Source of the DNA: Chrysaora quinquecirrha
Taxonomy: Eukaryota; Cnidaria; Scyphozoa; Semaeostomeae; Pelagiidae
Length of the DNA: 64,000 bases
Direction: 5' to 3'
NCBI GenBank assembly: GCA_014526335.1
Contig: JACTAT010000032.1
Coordinates: 10,112,152-10,176,151 of the forward strand
Shown here piece by piece: positions 11,657-26,600 of this stretch (within the stretch, counting starts at the first letter, position 1; each line of letters begins with the position of its first letter). The position numbers were made by a program, and so were the translations under genes. The notes under the pieces were generated by a model, which saw nothing but the letters and a program-made list of their open reading frames with translations, searched no databases and was not told the DNA's origin.

Positions 11657-14600
11657 GTTTGTGTTTAGCTGAAGCTGGTTAGGGTTTATAAAGTTAGTCT
11701 CAAACAGAACCGAAATTTGGTTTTTGAGACGCTTCTTCAGTTCTTCTTATAGTGAAATAAGATGGTTTTGTACATGTAAAAGTAAAGTGGTGATGTCCGT
11801 GTCTTAATACCCGTAGACTAGGTAGATAGTTTAAAAAGGACATTTTGATTGTTTACAGCCAGCGCATGGAGCAGACCGTAGGCTACTAATTGATATATAA
11901 AAATTGAATGACCTGAAATAATGATTTTGATTCATGACAATAAAAACCCTTTTGAGTTACTACAGTACAGGTAGATACTTACAGAGTTACTAACTCAAAT
12001 GATGAACTGCTACTAATATAAAGACCTAAATGTAAAATTACAGTTAAGGTTAAAGACGGTATCAGGTCGATTCGCCCAACCTCCGTTTCGCCCAACTTCC
12101 TTTTCGCCCAAGCTGGACTTTTCGCCCAACATTCTTGGTTGTTTCGCCCAACTAAATTAATTGCTATTTATCATTATTATTTTCACTAAAAAGTCACCAG
12201 TGTCAAAATCGGGGGTTTGGGGGCAGAGCCCCCAATGTTATCAATCAAATAATTGACAAAGTACACAAAAGAAGTTGTCTGTGTCACTTCAGGTTGGGCG
12301 AAACGACCACGATGTGTTGGGCGAAACGTCTTAGCGGCCTTGGCGAAAAGGAAGTTGGGCGGATTGGAAGTTGGGCGAAACGTCTTGAAGGCTTAAAGAC
12401 GAAAATCATCATAATATTCAAATATATATTTGATTAAAGATTAACAATAAATAGACTAAATGAATAAGAAAATAAGCAAATCATTGTAAATACAGCAAAA
12501 ATGATCAATGGGAGAACAAATTGCACTCCTCAGGTATTCCACGCATGTGATGGTGTGCAGTTAAAATATCGCTTTTCTTTACATTAAATCGAAAACAACT
12601 TCCCAGACCTCCTTTGCAGGCAAAAAGCAGCCAGTAATGTTAACAGTTTGCCAATGAAGCATATTTTCTAAACATAACCAACTTCTTACCTATGGTAAGA
12701 AGTATGTATACCCAAGTACCTAAACGTGTAACAAGAAATGTTAAAGTAAGATTATTATGGTCTAAAAATTTTGAAAGTTAGACACAAACACAATACAGCA
12801 AACTAAATATGACCTCGATTCTTCATTGTTCCTTTATTTTTCTTTGGTAACACTACAATTTTTCCTACAGTGCAATAAAAATATTAACACTGTCCAGTCA
12901 ACAGAACTAAATGTCATTCATCAGTATCAACACTACAAATTTTTAATAACGGAATTACAGAACATCTTGCAGCAAAAATAAAACAGCTGATTATTGCAAA
13001 TGCAACAATATGAGAAATGATTTGAATTTATAAATCAAAGCAAAAATGTTATGCTATCTAAGACAAAGGCGTGTGGCAAATTGCACTTCTAGAAGAAGGT
13101 AGACGTGCATGGAGGGGCGAGAGCTGTCGCACACAATTTCCAGTAAGGCCTGCGTAGACATTTGTGCATTGTAGGTATTTTGTGTAGATCACTGTGTCTT
13201 GTGGGATAAAAAGCAAATAGCTTTTATTGTTGAATTAGCTTGAAAGAAATTATGGAATACCTGTGGGCCAGTATCTTTGTTATGTGTAAAAGAGTTGCAT
13301 GATTTTCAACACTTTTAACTCATATTGATCTTTAACTTTTAAAGTTTCAAGGGCGTTGTATATTTTATTTGTTGATGCTAATCAGTTTTTGAATTTTAGG
13401 ATTGAAATGAATTGAAATGACCTGAAATGATCTAATTGACCTGAAAATGACCTAAAAATGAGCTGATCAGACTTGCTCCTTTCAATTTAAGAGTTATTTA
13501 ACATCCATGATTGCTGTTGAAAAAGACAGAACCAGTTTTCAGATTTGAAAATGCAAACCTGGGACTGGGATCTAAGAATAGGCCTTTCAGAAAGGAATGT
13601 AGGAATGGGAATGTGGAAATAGGAACCTGGGGATCATAATCTGAGAAAGGGAATTTGCGAAGAGGAATGTCAGCTACGAACTAATTTATGAAACTTTCTC
13701 TTCTTGTGCTAAGTAAATATGTTGAACAAGGCAGACCAAGCTTCAATGAAAATCATCTGCAAACAGAAGGATTGCAATCAAATCAATGACTTCAAACAGA
13801 AATTGCAAATTTCTGTGGAAGAAGCAGTTGCTTCATTTCAAAATTTCAAACAAGCATTTGCTTGCATTGCTTCACAATCAAGTAGCTGCCTACAGGTTTA
13901 AATGGTTGAACAACAGAGAGAAAGAAGTTCCTACAATAAGTCAGCCATTCTCAAATGTAGCTCTAATAAAAGCCAGAAGGTTGGAGTAGTCTAAAGCATC
14001 AGAAGACCCTAAGCATGAAGAGACATCTGCACACACACAAGTGAAAAATGTGCATACACACAAGAAAAGATGTGCATCCACACAATACAGAAAGTGCATA
14101 TTGTGCACTTAAGCGATAAATGTTCATACAAATGAGAAATGTGCATTCCTGGAATATTCCTTTTTCCAAAACAAGAGAAGCATTACGATCCTTATAATGT
14201 GTCTTTGTGTCTGTAAACGTGTCTTTTACCAATGTTAACTTTCAAAAATGATAACAATTACAGAGCTGCTATTAAATGGTTGGGCTGTTAAGCTCTTATG
14301 AATTACTCATGATTCAACATCTTTGTTTGCTTCTTAAGTTTTGTAAAAGGGAAGACTTTCATTTAAATTTTATGATTAGATTCACTGTTAAGAAGAACTT
14401 TAGCCAATTGACATGCTTTATCTTTTCAAGCTCAATCACAACCCCAAGAGACACAGCTTATTTTCGAAATGAAAGAAGAATTGCATTTGAAAATGCATTG
14501 ACTGTAAGTTATTTATCACTTTTTTCTGATTTGATGGAAAATCCCTCACCACAATTAGATTTGATAATGGTAAATAAAGAGCTAAAATTTTTCTCAATTG

Positions 14601-17600
14601 AATTCTAACTTATGGGCATAACAGCAAACTAATCAGAATACAATTTTTCTTTCAAAAAGAAACTAAATTTTGCTTCCCTCCATCTTTACTGCTTAAAGGT
14701 TAGAGAAGCAATGCCTTTAATTATGAAATCAGAAGTTATGAGAGAGGAACTGTCAGCATCCCTGCAAAATGAATTCACTTGTGAGAATGTTGGCTTGATC
14801 CTTCATCAGGTATTTATTTTTTCAAATTTTAATTGGCCAATAAGGTACTCTTTGTAAAAATAATGTCATGCAATTCTTTTTTCAAAATTTTGCAATGAAT
14901 ATAGATAGAATATAAGATTATTCAGTTTTGATTTTTGTTTTACAAATTCTTTTCATTTCGCTTAAAATTTACAAGACTAACAAACGAAACGAAACGAAAT
15001 CAAATGAAACAGCAGAAATTTGAAGAAAACCTATAATAGCTGTAATGACGTAATCTTAAGAGCAATAGGAAGAAAAATGACAGAACATCAAAGTAATGCT
15101 TCGCGAAACGGATTGAATATTTCGAAAATAATAAGTCCCTTGATAATTTTTATCCAGAATTCCTGTGTGAATGGGCAAGGACTTACCCTAGAACCCTTTT
15201 CCGTCCGAAGACTGCACTTGTTACCTTGAAATAAGGAGAAAAATGGCAAAACGTAAAAAATAATATTTAGCAAAACGGATTGAGTATTTCGAAAACAATA
15301 CGTCTCATGATAATTTGTATGCGGAATTCCTGTGTGAATGGCCAAGGGCATGCCCTAGAATCGTCTTCCGTTTGAAACCTGCACTTGTTGTCTTGAAATA
15401 AAGGGAAACATGACGGAACATAAGAAGTGATATTTAGGGAAACGGATGGAGTATTTGGATGATAAGATTTAGGGCCCTAGTCTGTTGCAATCACGTCATT
15501 ATGGGTTTTCTTCAATTGTCTCTCGTTTCGTTTTGTTTGATTTGGTTTCACTTCGTTTGGTTTCGTTTTGTTTCGGTCCGTGTGAATGAATATAATAAGC
15601 CTACTATTATAGCAAAAAACAAGTAAGAAGCATCCAAATTTAAACAATTTATTCAACTAAACCTCTCGAATGTGTTTAACGGCTTTCGCAACAAAAAATG
15701 GAAATTGATACAAAATAGTTGCTCACATTTGATTAATCAAGCGTTTTCCCAGGCATGACAATATCACCTTGTCCCCGATCCAAGGAATCCGTCGTTCGAA
15801 ATTCGAATAAAATCCGCACAAATCAGATTTTTGCAGCGAATATCACAAATGCGAATAGTCAATGAGCAGTTTTTTTGCGCGGAGATTGCTGGCCGATTGA
15901 TGCTTTGCCTAGCTAAATGTAAATGAGTATTCGTGTTACATTCCATCATATTTTTATGGTAGAATCCTATTATTTGATATTTCTTATTTTGTTACTCATC
16001 TTTGTCTTTATTTTCCCTTTAATTTCAGTTTTTTTGTGACCAAGTTGAAAGCTTAGCCTATTGCAAACAGATGCATATGCTAAGATGGGCAAGAATTTGT
16101 AAAGACAGCAGAACAACTGAAAATCTTTATCCAATGTACCAACAGAGGCTAAAGTAACAATATTATCGTTGTTTTTTTAATATATTTGTTTTGTGATGAC
16201 GTTGCCACAGCTATTCTGTTGGAAACTCGTCTAATGCTGTTATTCTGTAAAATAATACAGATATTGTATGTCATGGCATCTGTACTAACAGGCAGCACGC
16301 ATTTCCTGTATGATACGCCCGACCAGTTTATAGTGCCCCCATCTAATAAGCGCCCGTCGGTATTAATGGATTAAGAGCCTCCTTTTTCAAGCGACCAGTG
16401 CTGTTCAAGACCTCTTCCAATTTATAGTCCAATGTAGCGTGCAATAGACTAGAGCTGTCGTGATTGATACAAACAATTTTCACCCTAAAATACCGAGACC
16501 AGAAGTATATATAATGTCCAAACCACTGTTATCTAAAATATTGAAATCGATAAGCTCTCGATCAATGGGAATTCGATTGAATTGACACGTTCGTTTAAGT
16601 GCAAACCCAGCTCTGGTGGCACCTAATTTCCTTCCTTCCTACTTAAATAAGGTTGGTAGTTCCAGATTAGGTGGCTCTGAAAACCGCTAACATACAAAGA
16701 GTAAAATAACAATATTATAATAAGATAAAGCATCTAAATGCTATCGCGATACGTTTAAGCATCACAGGCAAGGCGGCAACATTTCATAGTAAATGAAAGA
16801 GCTACCCTCATAGAATGCATTGAAAATCTGACATTCATTTCTCAGTTAAATCCATTTTGGTCGTTAAAGTGGTATGCTTTTTATTTTCGCACGTCAAAAA
16901 GCTCAGTTCTTCAATTCTAGAATTCTAGTGCGAGTGAGCAATTCCGGAAGTTTGAGACACAGACGCGTTGAGCATGTGTATAAAACATTTCTCTAATAAT
17001 TTCATACCAATTTTCTACATTGATAGGCATATCATGGAAGAATATCAAGATGCCATAAACAGATCAAAACGACTTGCTATTTGCAGAGATATATCAAGCA
17101 ACAAAGGAGCTTCATTTAATATCGTTACGAAAGAAGATCTTGAAATTTATTCTAGATGGATGATATGTCATTTGCATTCAGCAAAGCACATCCACTCGTT
17201 TATAAAGGTTATTGCTCGTTATTTGTTTCATCGTTTCCTCGCTGTCAAAGTTCTAAAGACTAGATCCCAATCTTTTTCTAAAAAAACTAAAGAATTATCA
17301 TTTATTTACTTTGTTCATTTGCAAAAGATAAACTTAAATGAACTATGTACAAAATGCGAAATGCTTCCTAGCATTAAGTACACAGACCAATACCAGGGCA
17401 AATTGTTATTGTTTATGGATTCTTTGTTGATCATACTTTTGTTAATGTTTTGAAGGTAACAACGCACAATTGGCCAACACGGAATGTCATGAATCGAACA
17501 AGAATAATCATGTGTTTTTATCACTTATGGTTCCTTTATAAGAAACTATTGATATATTTAGGACCATTGGTTGTGGGCTTATAGCTAACAATCAAAGCAG

Positions 17601-20600
17601 TCGGATGGGAGATACAACCATTTTCTATGTTATTTTCTAGTTTCTATATTCTTGATTTCTGCATTTAGTTCTTGCAACAAGGAAACTGAACTAGGACACC
17701 CAGGGCTTCAATTTCATGGCGGAAAAATTCGGTCCAAGCCCCTCTCTACTTCATGAAGGGCTTTTTGTTTGATTTGAGGCAAAGCTGAAATTTTTCCAGC
17801 TATCTTATCTTAAATATGCTAATGTTTTCAATTGTATTATTGAGTGAGCTTCAGTTTTAAGACTGCATCCGCAAAAGTAATGATTTGTTCAATCATCTTA
17901 GATATTGGAATGGCTGCCAGCATCGAAACATAGCAGAATATTTCCTGATGTAAAGAAGGATTCAATTATGGAAAGCTCGAAATCACATAATTTCATGCGT
18001 ACTTTGACAAGAAAATTGTCTACTGTTGGCAAAGCGACCACTCTTCTGAGGCAAACAAGACCATCCATGCCTGACTATAGTATTCCTTTGGCACCAAATT
18101 TAACCAAAGGTTATGTCCAGAAACCGGTGGCATCTAGTTTCACTGTCCATGATATTGCAGCAGCTACTGGTGGAGGGCTTGCTTGTAATGAAGTCAATCT
18201 CTCAATTCCTTTCAATGAAACAAATATGGATTCATACAGGGCGCTTCTGGATTTCTTATTAAAGTGCTATGGGATCAACATGGTAAGCTTAGACATTATG
18301 ACAATTTTATTTTGTACTCGATCTTATGATATTTCATGAGTTATATCGTGTGATGGTTATACCATCTTTAAAATATTTGTCTGAGCTCATTAAACAAAAA
18401 GAACATTCTGTAACGGTAATAGATTCCAATTGCAAAACATTAAGAGTTTTCATTTACGATGTTATTTAAGAGAATACGTGGTTAGTGATTTCACGCAATG
18501 AATCACGTTAAAAAGCTCCCTTAGTTTCGGCGTCAGAACGCAAGAACACGTAAACGCGTATGTGTCGAAATTCTAACAGCTGTGATGAAAGCAAAACAAA
18601 GCATTAGACTGTGGAAAACTTATAAAATGTTTAAATTGTAAAGTTATAACTTGTGTGCTTGCTTTAGTTTTTTTTATCAGTTTATTCAAGAAGATTCAAT
18701 TTCTAGTAGTCTTTTCGTCGTTTTTAAGAGAGAAATTCAAATTACTGTGCGTTGTCAGGTTTTACTGCTGAGCTTAGTAGTTTTCCAATAGTAGCGAAAG
18801 ATGCAACAACATACCAACAACCTGCGTACCAACATACCTTCGGCGCAGCCAGGGGAGTCAACGCCTAAATATAACCTTCATTAATTCATTTTTAATAATA
18901 GACGAAGACGGTTCTGATTGTTTTGAATGGTTGAATTATTCTATGTAGATTGTGACGTTTTGTCGTGCCTGGTCATGATTGCTTGTTAAACGCAAATCAA
19001 ATTTATGATGATAACGAAAGCTTAAAGTCGAATTTTGAAGCCAGTTGTGAAATACTTCAAAGAAATGTTCACCATGGAAATTGAGACAAAAAAGCTTTTT
19101 TTTTGAAAAAAGAAATTTTTAAATTAAAACATGTAATTCACGTTCAAAATTTCTATACCAGTTTGCCAGATTATAAGACTTTTTCAGCACTGCTTCAAGT
19201 GAAATGAAAAATCAAGCTCGAAATTTCTTTTTCTCGAGAAAGAGTTTATTTGCTAGAGTTACTCTTTCCAAGTGACCTTTTAGCGTGTCCCAAGCTTCCT
19301 TTGGATTATTGCACGAATAATAAAATATTGTGACGCAGGTATGGCTAGGGTAAGGTGTGCTATGGTTTTCTCTAATTTCTGCCTGCTTCCATCGACAACT
19401 GCCAATAGGCCAGCTGGTACCTTCTAGCTTTTCGACTGACCATTTTTCTTCCATTTTCATCGAAATACATCACTATTATATTCCCGAAAAAAATAATCAA
19501 TGATACCTAGTGCAACGTATTTCAGGAGTCTCGAATTCTGTAGGTTTTTTTGATACAACGTTTTTACTTTTGCTTTGAGCCCATAGTCTGTTGATGTTCA
19601 TGACGCAGCGACGAATTACAAAGTGAATAAAATATTAGCAATACTATCTTTCAAGATGAAACAGCAGAAACTATCGCCAAAATAAAATTTGGCTTAAACA
19701 AACTCATTACAAGTAATTATATCTATAATTCATATTCTACATAGGCCACAAGAAATTTTTGAAGGGACCTTTACCAGATTTCCTTGGATGACTTACGAAG
19801 GAGTAACCAGGAATGTAATACATCAATTCCTCTTGGTTATAACTCGTGTCAATATGTGCTTCTCTTAGCGATAGAGTGTGCATATGAGGCAAAATGTGAA
19901 TCTATTTTGCAACAAGCTCATAGTTGCCACTAACTCTTGTATGTTCCTAGTACAATTTGTAGGGTCAGGGAATGACTGCACATCACCACACATAAGGATA
20001 AGCATGTTGATCAAACGTATAGAGCTTCGCATACGAAAACAAAACTTGTCATCTCTCATTTGGAATAAGCTAAAACAGATAAAGATTTCTCCAAGGTTTA
20101 CTTCGTCAATTTCATTTCCAAGCAATGTGAGACCAATTTAGTCTGAGTGCCTAAAGGAGCACCTTTTAACTCGCAAATTGAACACGAGCATGAAGAAATT
20201 ATACAAAACCGTGCTGCAAGTCGCCATACTCCTCAAATTCAGCCTTCTCAGAAATCGTTTATAGGCACCCGCATTTTCACCCGAATGCCTCCTGCAACGT
20301 ACACACAAAAGCTTAAGGCTATGTTACAGGGAGCACGAAAGGAAAAGAAGCGACTATGTAATGACAGGTCATCAATGTTGAAAGAGGCACCTTTACAACC
20401 TTGGTTTTTCAACATTTGGAGGCATTGATAGAGAACGTGAAGCATACAAAAGCAGAATTGCCTCACTACTATCTTCTTAACAGGACATGTCCACGTGATG
20501 ATCTATATCCGCAGAAAAATCTGGATTTCCCTCCTAAAGGCTATTCTTGTTTCTGTCAGGAGTGAGTGGCAAATAATGGCGAGCAAAGATCAGCAATGTT

Positions 20601-23600
20601 TCTCAAGAATATTTCAATATATTCTCTCAGAGATCGAGGATTGATCGTCTTATATCAAAGGACAAAATAGCAGCTTATAAATGCTTAGGCATGAAGATGG
20701 ACAGCTGGAAAAAAGAAAACTGCGAAGAAATATTATAAATCATTGAGACTTATATCTCTTCCGGGGTTCACAATTTGGGGTTTGCCCATGATATCTTCGA
20801 ATTTAACTGTACAATATCCGAATAAAATAAAATTCTCGCTTAAATTAGATTTCTTGTTTTAGTTTCTTAAATTAACAGAAATTGTATATGCTTCTTATAT
20901 GAAAATATTATTTTTTAAGCTCAATATCAGGTTTTTTACGACAGTGTAATATTTATACGAATCAATGCTTACTGCTCACTTACGTCCTTATACTTTGCGA
21001 ATGAAGTTTTCACGAATTTAGTTCATTGCAGCTGATCTCAATCAAACCCTGAATTCATGCAAATTACTATTTTCATAAGCTTGTAATGCAGTTAATTTCT
21101 ATAGAACAGCTTATTATATAATTTTATCCATTTGCGGACATGTTAGGCAATTGTCGGACGAGTAGTTGCTTAGAGCAAGTAGCTTGTGAAAGTATTTGTA
21201 TCTTTGGATATCTGTATATTGTAGTTTTCAAGGTTTTAGACTAGAATCGTGGTGCCTATAATTATATATTTTACATACGGACTATGGATGCTTGAGAAAG
21301 GCTGGTCAGTGGGGTTGGTTCGTTGTTCTATTGACTTAGTAGTGGGGCTGTCTTGAAGAGACGGACACAAAGAATCACTTTAGCATTCGGAATGGTATAT
21401 TTGATTCGATATATTTTCCTTTTGCTACACCTAGTAACTGCTTTGATTAGTTTTCTTGTTTATTTGATATTTCGATGTTTATTTCATATGTTGTTTACTT
21501 CAGTTCCCAATACGCTGTTAATATTTCATCTAGTTATCGGATTAACATTGAATGTTATCTTGGAAATCATAAGTGAGACATTATTTCCTCTCCAAGATAG
21601 TCTTTGTTATAGTATCGGGATTTTGATATATTGTATACGTAATTATGATTAACCAATCAGAGAAGTTTGTGAAGCGTCTTTTGTTATTATAGTAGTTATA
21701 ATCATGCAGTATTAGATTTAGAGGGATTCTTGGTTCAATGGCAGGGACACATGTCACCTCGCCGAACTACATGCATATCGATATGATGAGATAGAATCAG
21801 TCAATTCTGGCTCTCAAATCTTCAAAACGCAATGATGAAGAAAGACTGCTCGCGCTCTTTTCCTTCCGATTTAAAAGCTTAACGTAAGTTAACATTCAAA
21901 CACTGATGTAGCGGTGTAGTATTGTTTCTTTAAATAATGTAAAAGATTATTCTGTATTGTTTTTCAAGCAAACAAATGATGTACAAAACCGCTCAGACGA
22001 AATGGATTTACTCCATTTAGTTCTCAGAAAGTTCAAAAGAGCCCATTACAAGCAAGAACAAATGCGGCATTTTCCTGTTTATGACCTTGATAAGGTAAGA
22101 CTGATCACACCAGTCCCTCACCCTCACCCACGCTGTTGTTGTTGTTGTGTAGCTAAATGATTTGAGTCTCGATCAGGATCGAGTATTTCAGGTCCACACT
22201 ATTTTACTTAAGCCAATCAATTTTCAGGAGCTTCATTCTTGCATGGAAACGAATCCAGACTAACGTTCCATTACAAAGGAGCAAGCAAAAGAGTTCCCAA
22301 TTCCTTTTATTGAATCTTTGGGAAAAGGTGCAAGCTTCTGCTTTTTCGGCATGTTTTTATCATACAGAGTATTATTGAACTGAAATTTATGTAAATCTTT
22401 GTATGTTGCTTTGTTAAGACTTGAAAGATTCTTTCTATTTGTGTAATACACCTCAGCAACAAGAGTCTGATGACATTCAGATTGGCCATTTTCTTACTTC
22501 GTTTCAAAGAATTGAAAACGAGGTTGTCGAATCTGTCTCTATTATCTGATTCAGGAAATGTTTTTTTCAATAAATCTCTGTTTTTAGCGACCGATCTGTT
22601 CTTAGAAGCATAGAAGAGATTTTTGTAGCGTTTTAATTGCGACCATCAAATTTGACGTTCTCATAATTTTCGCTCCGTCAGTATTTCCTGTCACAAATTT
22701 TTTGCATCCTTTAAAACCTTTTTCGTCCAAAGTCCCACTCGCACTGAATAGGGATAACGTACAAGGCCAATTTCCAGATATTTGCAAAAGTTGAAACTTA
22801 AACAATCACAATTTATCTATACCCATGTCGTTATACAGTATTTGCATTGTGTGTACATTTTCACGAAATTCAAATAGTCTGAAGGAGAGATTTGGATGTA
22901 TTTCTATAAAACGCTCTTGTCCACGAGCATGAAATTAAAGATCATTCTAGGTTTTTTCGTCTTCAAAAGAAAAATCATCGATTTATTTTCATGGGCAGAT
23001 CACATTTTTTCAGCCCGTAAATTGTTTCAAAATTTTTCTTCGAGAAATTTGAAAGTATCAAATTTTATAGATCTATGATATTACAGATACTTACTCTGTA
23101 GGATAGAATCGATCCTAAAGTCGGTGAAGATGAAATTACAACAACGTATAAAAAGAAATGCAACTGGCTTGATTTCATACAATTGAGGTATGTATTACAA
23201 GATTAATTTGCAGATACAGTATAGCTAATCAGAATTTTGCCCTTATTTATGTTTTCATGTATTTTATCTCTCTTCACAGGCAAAGAGTAGACGGTGGAAA
23301 TTACAGAGCCATAACCATGCTTAAACAAAAGAGTTTTATCGATGAGGTAAAGGCCTTTTAAGTCTTTAAACATATAAACATATGAATTAAATATATACCG
23401 TAGATGTACATTGATTCCAAAGAATATGTTATTCATCCAACGCTGCTTGTTTATTGCTACGATTCCGTTTTTTTTTCAGCTCCTCAGAATTCATTCTCAG
23501 TTTTTACATGTCAGTGATAGCCAGGTAATCTCTTCTAAAATTCATTCGCTTCTCTTGAGCTTATATAATTTGTATTTCTTCATATACCTATATCTGAGGA

Positions 23601-26600
23601 ATAAAGTTGCGAGATGGGAAAATGAAATATGTCAAGTGTGTTGATTAGTTAGCCATCTGCCCAGACATCATCTATGAAAAAGAAAAACAAGGAATAAATC
23701 AAAATAATACTTTTTATTTTAGAGGGTACTCACTTGTTTAAGAGAGCATGCAAAATCATTGGAAGGGGCTGAGATATTGCCTGTTTCAGTTTCAACATTT
23801 AGATCAAACAATGATACAATAAAACTTTGGAATAGAATATTTGATTATTCAAATAGAAGGTAACCTATTATTTGAACTGCATATATATATATTTTACATT
23901 TGTCTTGTGGAATGTGTTTATTCTGGCACAAGGATTTATAATATTTCTGTCACATAATCACAGATGTAGGTTGTTTCTTTTTTCTAGAAAGAACTTGAAG
24001 CAGCAAAAGAAGAAACCTCTGAGTTTTGAAATGAAGTTATCAAATGAAGACATTGCAGGTGTAAATGACAGTGAGTTGGATCTTTCTGCTGCCGTTGAGA
24101 CACTTGGTTTAGAAACTGATGATCAAAGGAAACACCCACTATCCAATCAAGGAACGTATCTTGCGTTTCTTGTTTTGAGACACCTCAGAATAAGAGATCT
24201 TCAAAGAACTGTAAGCCTAATTTCATCTTCCTGCTTTTCATTTCTTTTTCTGCTATCAGCGGTAAAATTAATGTTATATTTTCTGGAATTACAGTGCCTT
24301 GCAATTTTGAACTACTTCCGTTCTATTGAGCGTACATTGACTATAGACGACGGTGGACTGATTTCTAACGACGAAGGTTTCCATCTGAAGAGGTGATTAT
24401 TTTCTTCTTACCTATGAGAATAGATTTGGTGTTTGCCTGAAAATGAACTAAGTCATGCTGTTGTATATATTGATGTTCTCTATTACAAGGCTAAGCGAAG
24501 ATCGTGAGCAATTCGCCTCTGGTATTGGCTCTCACCAGTATATTCATAATACACCAACTGATTTCAGGTACTTATAAAATCACTGAATCAAAAACGTCTT
24601 GTTGATTTGACATTCTCGTCTCCTAATATCTTTTGCATTTCTCTTCCTGTCTCCCTGTCTTTGTCGCATCTCTCTAAATCTCATCTTCCCATACAAAGAA
24701 GGCTATCAAGATTTACTCCCAGAATTTCTTGCAACTCTCCACTGACTGCTCCTGCTTACACGTGCCTGTTTATTTCCGCTATGGAAATAACCTCTCTCAA
24801 ATATTACCGGAGAACTGAAGCAGAAACTGGACATTAAAACCTGGAATATTACCAAGAGCACCAAATTTGTGCCGAAGAAAGTCCAGTTCATGGCTCATTG
24901 CCGCAATTGCCCGTATGGACCCGTTGCCTTTTGCTTTCTGTAAACACCCGTCTCTAGCAGAGCCCCACAGAGAAATTTAAATGAGACCTATTTTAAAATA
25001 ATGTTGTTAGAATGTTGATTTTGTAGGATTGATCAGAATGAGTTTCTTGAAATACTTGAGGTAAGTCCTTTCTTTTTGGTACGTTTCGCATTTTTGCTAG
25101 TTTATTTTCTTTTTTAATTTATACTCACGCACATTTATACTAGCGATACGGTATGATTTTGTCAACCATTTGTTGAAGATATATGTATTTGAAGTTGAAA
25201 ATATAGCGCTATGACCACTTTAACCGTTTCACTCAGAAATGAACACTGCTGTCAAACATTTGAAATATTAGATTATTTGTTTTAGATTGACAATCATGAT
25301 GATTTTTACGTGTACGAAAACGGCAGAATTCATGTTCAAGATCAGCAGGGAAAACATATCATTTATGATGAAAGTTTAAATGATTTCACGTAAGCATTCC
25401 AAATTCTGTTTAATTCAAAAGCATGTAAGCATACCAGTGTCGATTAAATCATTGTTTTTATTGACTTCTTCTTTGATACTATTCTTATCAGTTATCGACT
25501 TTGCATTCATAGAGAGTTGGAACATGAATTATTGCTCATCGGATCGCACTTCATTTGCAAGGAGAAGTTTATAAAAAGGCGACGTGAAAAGGTAGAAGAA
25601 TATTTTGCACATCAATATATATATTATTGATCGGATAATCAAAAGTCGTAATTCCTTATTCATTGATTTCTAAGGTATGCAAAGGTAATGATTTTGAGCT
25701 AGTGGATTACAGTAATCAAGACGTTGATCGCATTGGAGTTCTGTTGGACCTTTGGACAAATGAAGCTGCTTTTTTAGAAAATAAAAGAAAGGTTACTTTG
25801 CGGATAAAGTTTTACTGTCATTTTGTATATGTTTGTTACGTTTTCATTGAGATTTCTACTATACATATTGTTTCACTATAGTTTTATTCATTTGCTGATG
25901 CAACTATTCGTCTACCCTGGGTGCCAGAGTCTCTTTAAGAAAAAGGAAAGGAAAGGGAAAGCGATAGACAGAGGGAAGAGAGAATGAGACTCTGGATCGA
26001 AGAGAACCTAATCTCGTTCTGAAAAAATGGCTGCACTTCCACCTATGGTTTATGAGCCGTGGCCGCGGCGAACGCGGTCAGAAACCCTGGATAGAATCAG
26101 TTGCAGATCAAATGAATTGACTGGAAAACTTGAGAAAGCTGTGAAATAATCGGCCTAAGGAAACGGATGAAAAGGATGGCGAGATCGATGCGAGGAAACG
26201 AGCCAAACCAGGCCAAAAATTTTCAATGAGGCTCTGAAGAAGGTATGCTCGTCGATTATTTTTTATTCTCCAAAGATAGAGGATACATTAAGTTCGATGA
26301 AAGGAGGTAATTAATAACAGATTGAAGCTTTGAAATCCATATTCTTGCTGAAAAGTTCTCGTTTATTTTCCAATACGGCGCTGTTGGCTCGACAGAAACT
26401 GGTGCTTCCAACCTAGGCCTTCTAGATTCACATTGAATCAATATCCTCACAATGGAAGTAGGCCCTCGCCATTTAGGGACGCAATGTACTACAGTCATCT
26501 CGTCATCTCTTCTAAATTTGGCAAATATTCGACAAGTACCTTCTTCAGAACCTCATCAAAATGGCTTGGCCTAGTTGACTTGTTTTCTCGTACCTATCTA

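Larger units (their letters stand above)
18283..21968. other. Intron 6 contents
   Basis: This 3.7 kb intron contains a copia-type gag scrap (19212-19460, minus), a LINE-type 5' ORF with a 2A-like motif (19865-20125, minus) and an unassigned frame-broken segment (20140-20560, plus). The rest, including a hydrophobic open frame at 21353-21652, shows nothing I would call functional. Confidence 0.5.

Noticed and set aside
13719..13901. Open frame with coiled-coil-like sequence in intron 1, considered as an exon
   Set aside because: It ends in phase 0 at CTACAG|GTTTAA, whereas exon 2 needs two bases from the exon before it. Exon 1 at 11656 supplies exactly those, and the resulting protein matches the family.
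21353..21652. Hydrophobic open frame of 99 residues resembling a membrane protein
   Set aside because: It starts on a non-ATG codon, is T-rich intron sequence, and T-rich DNA gives hydrophobic residues by composition alone.
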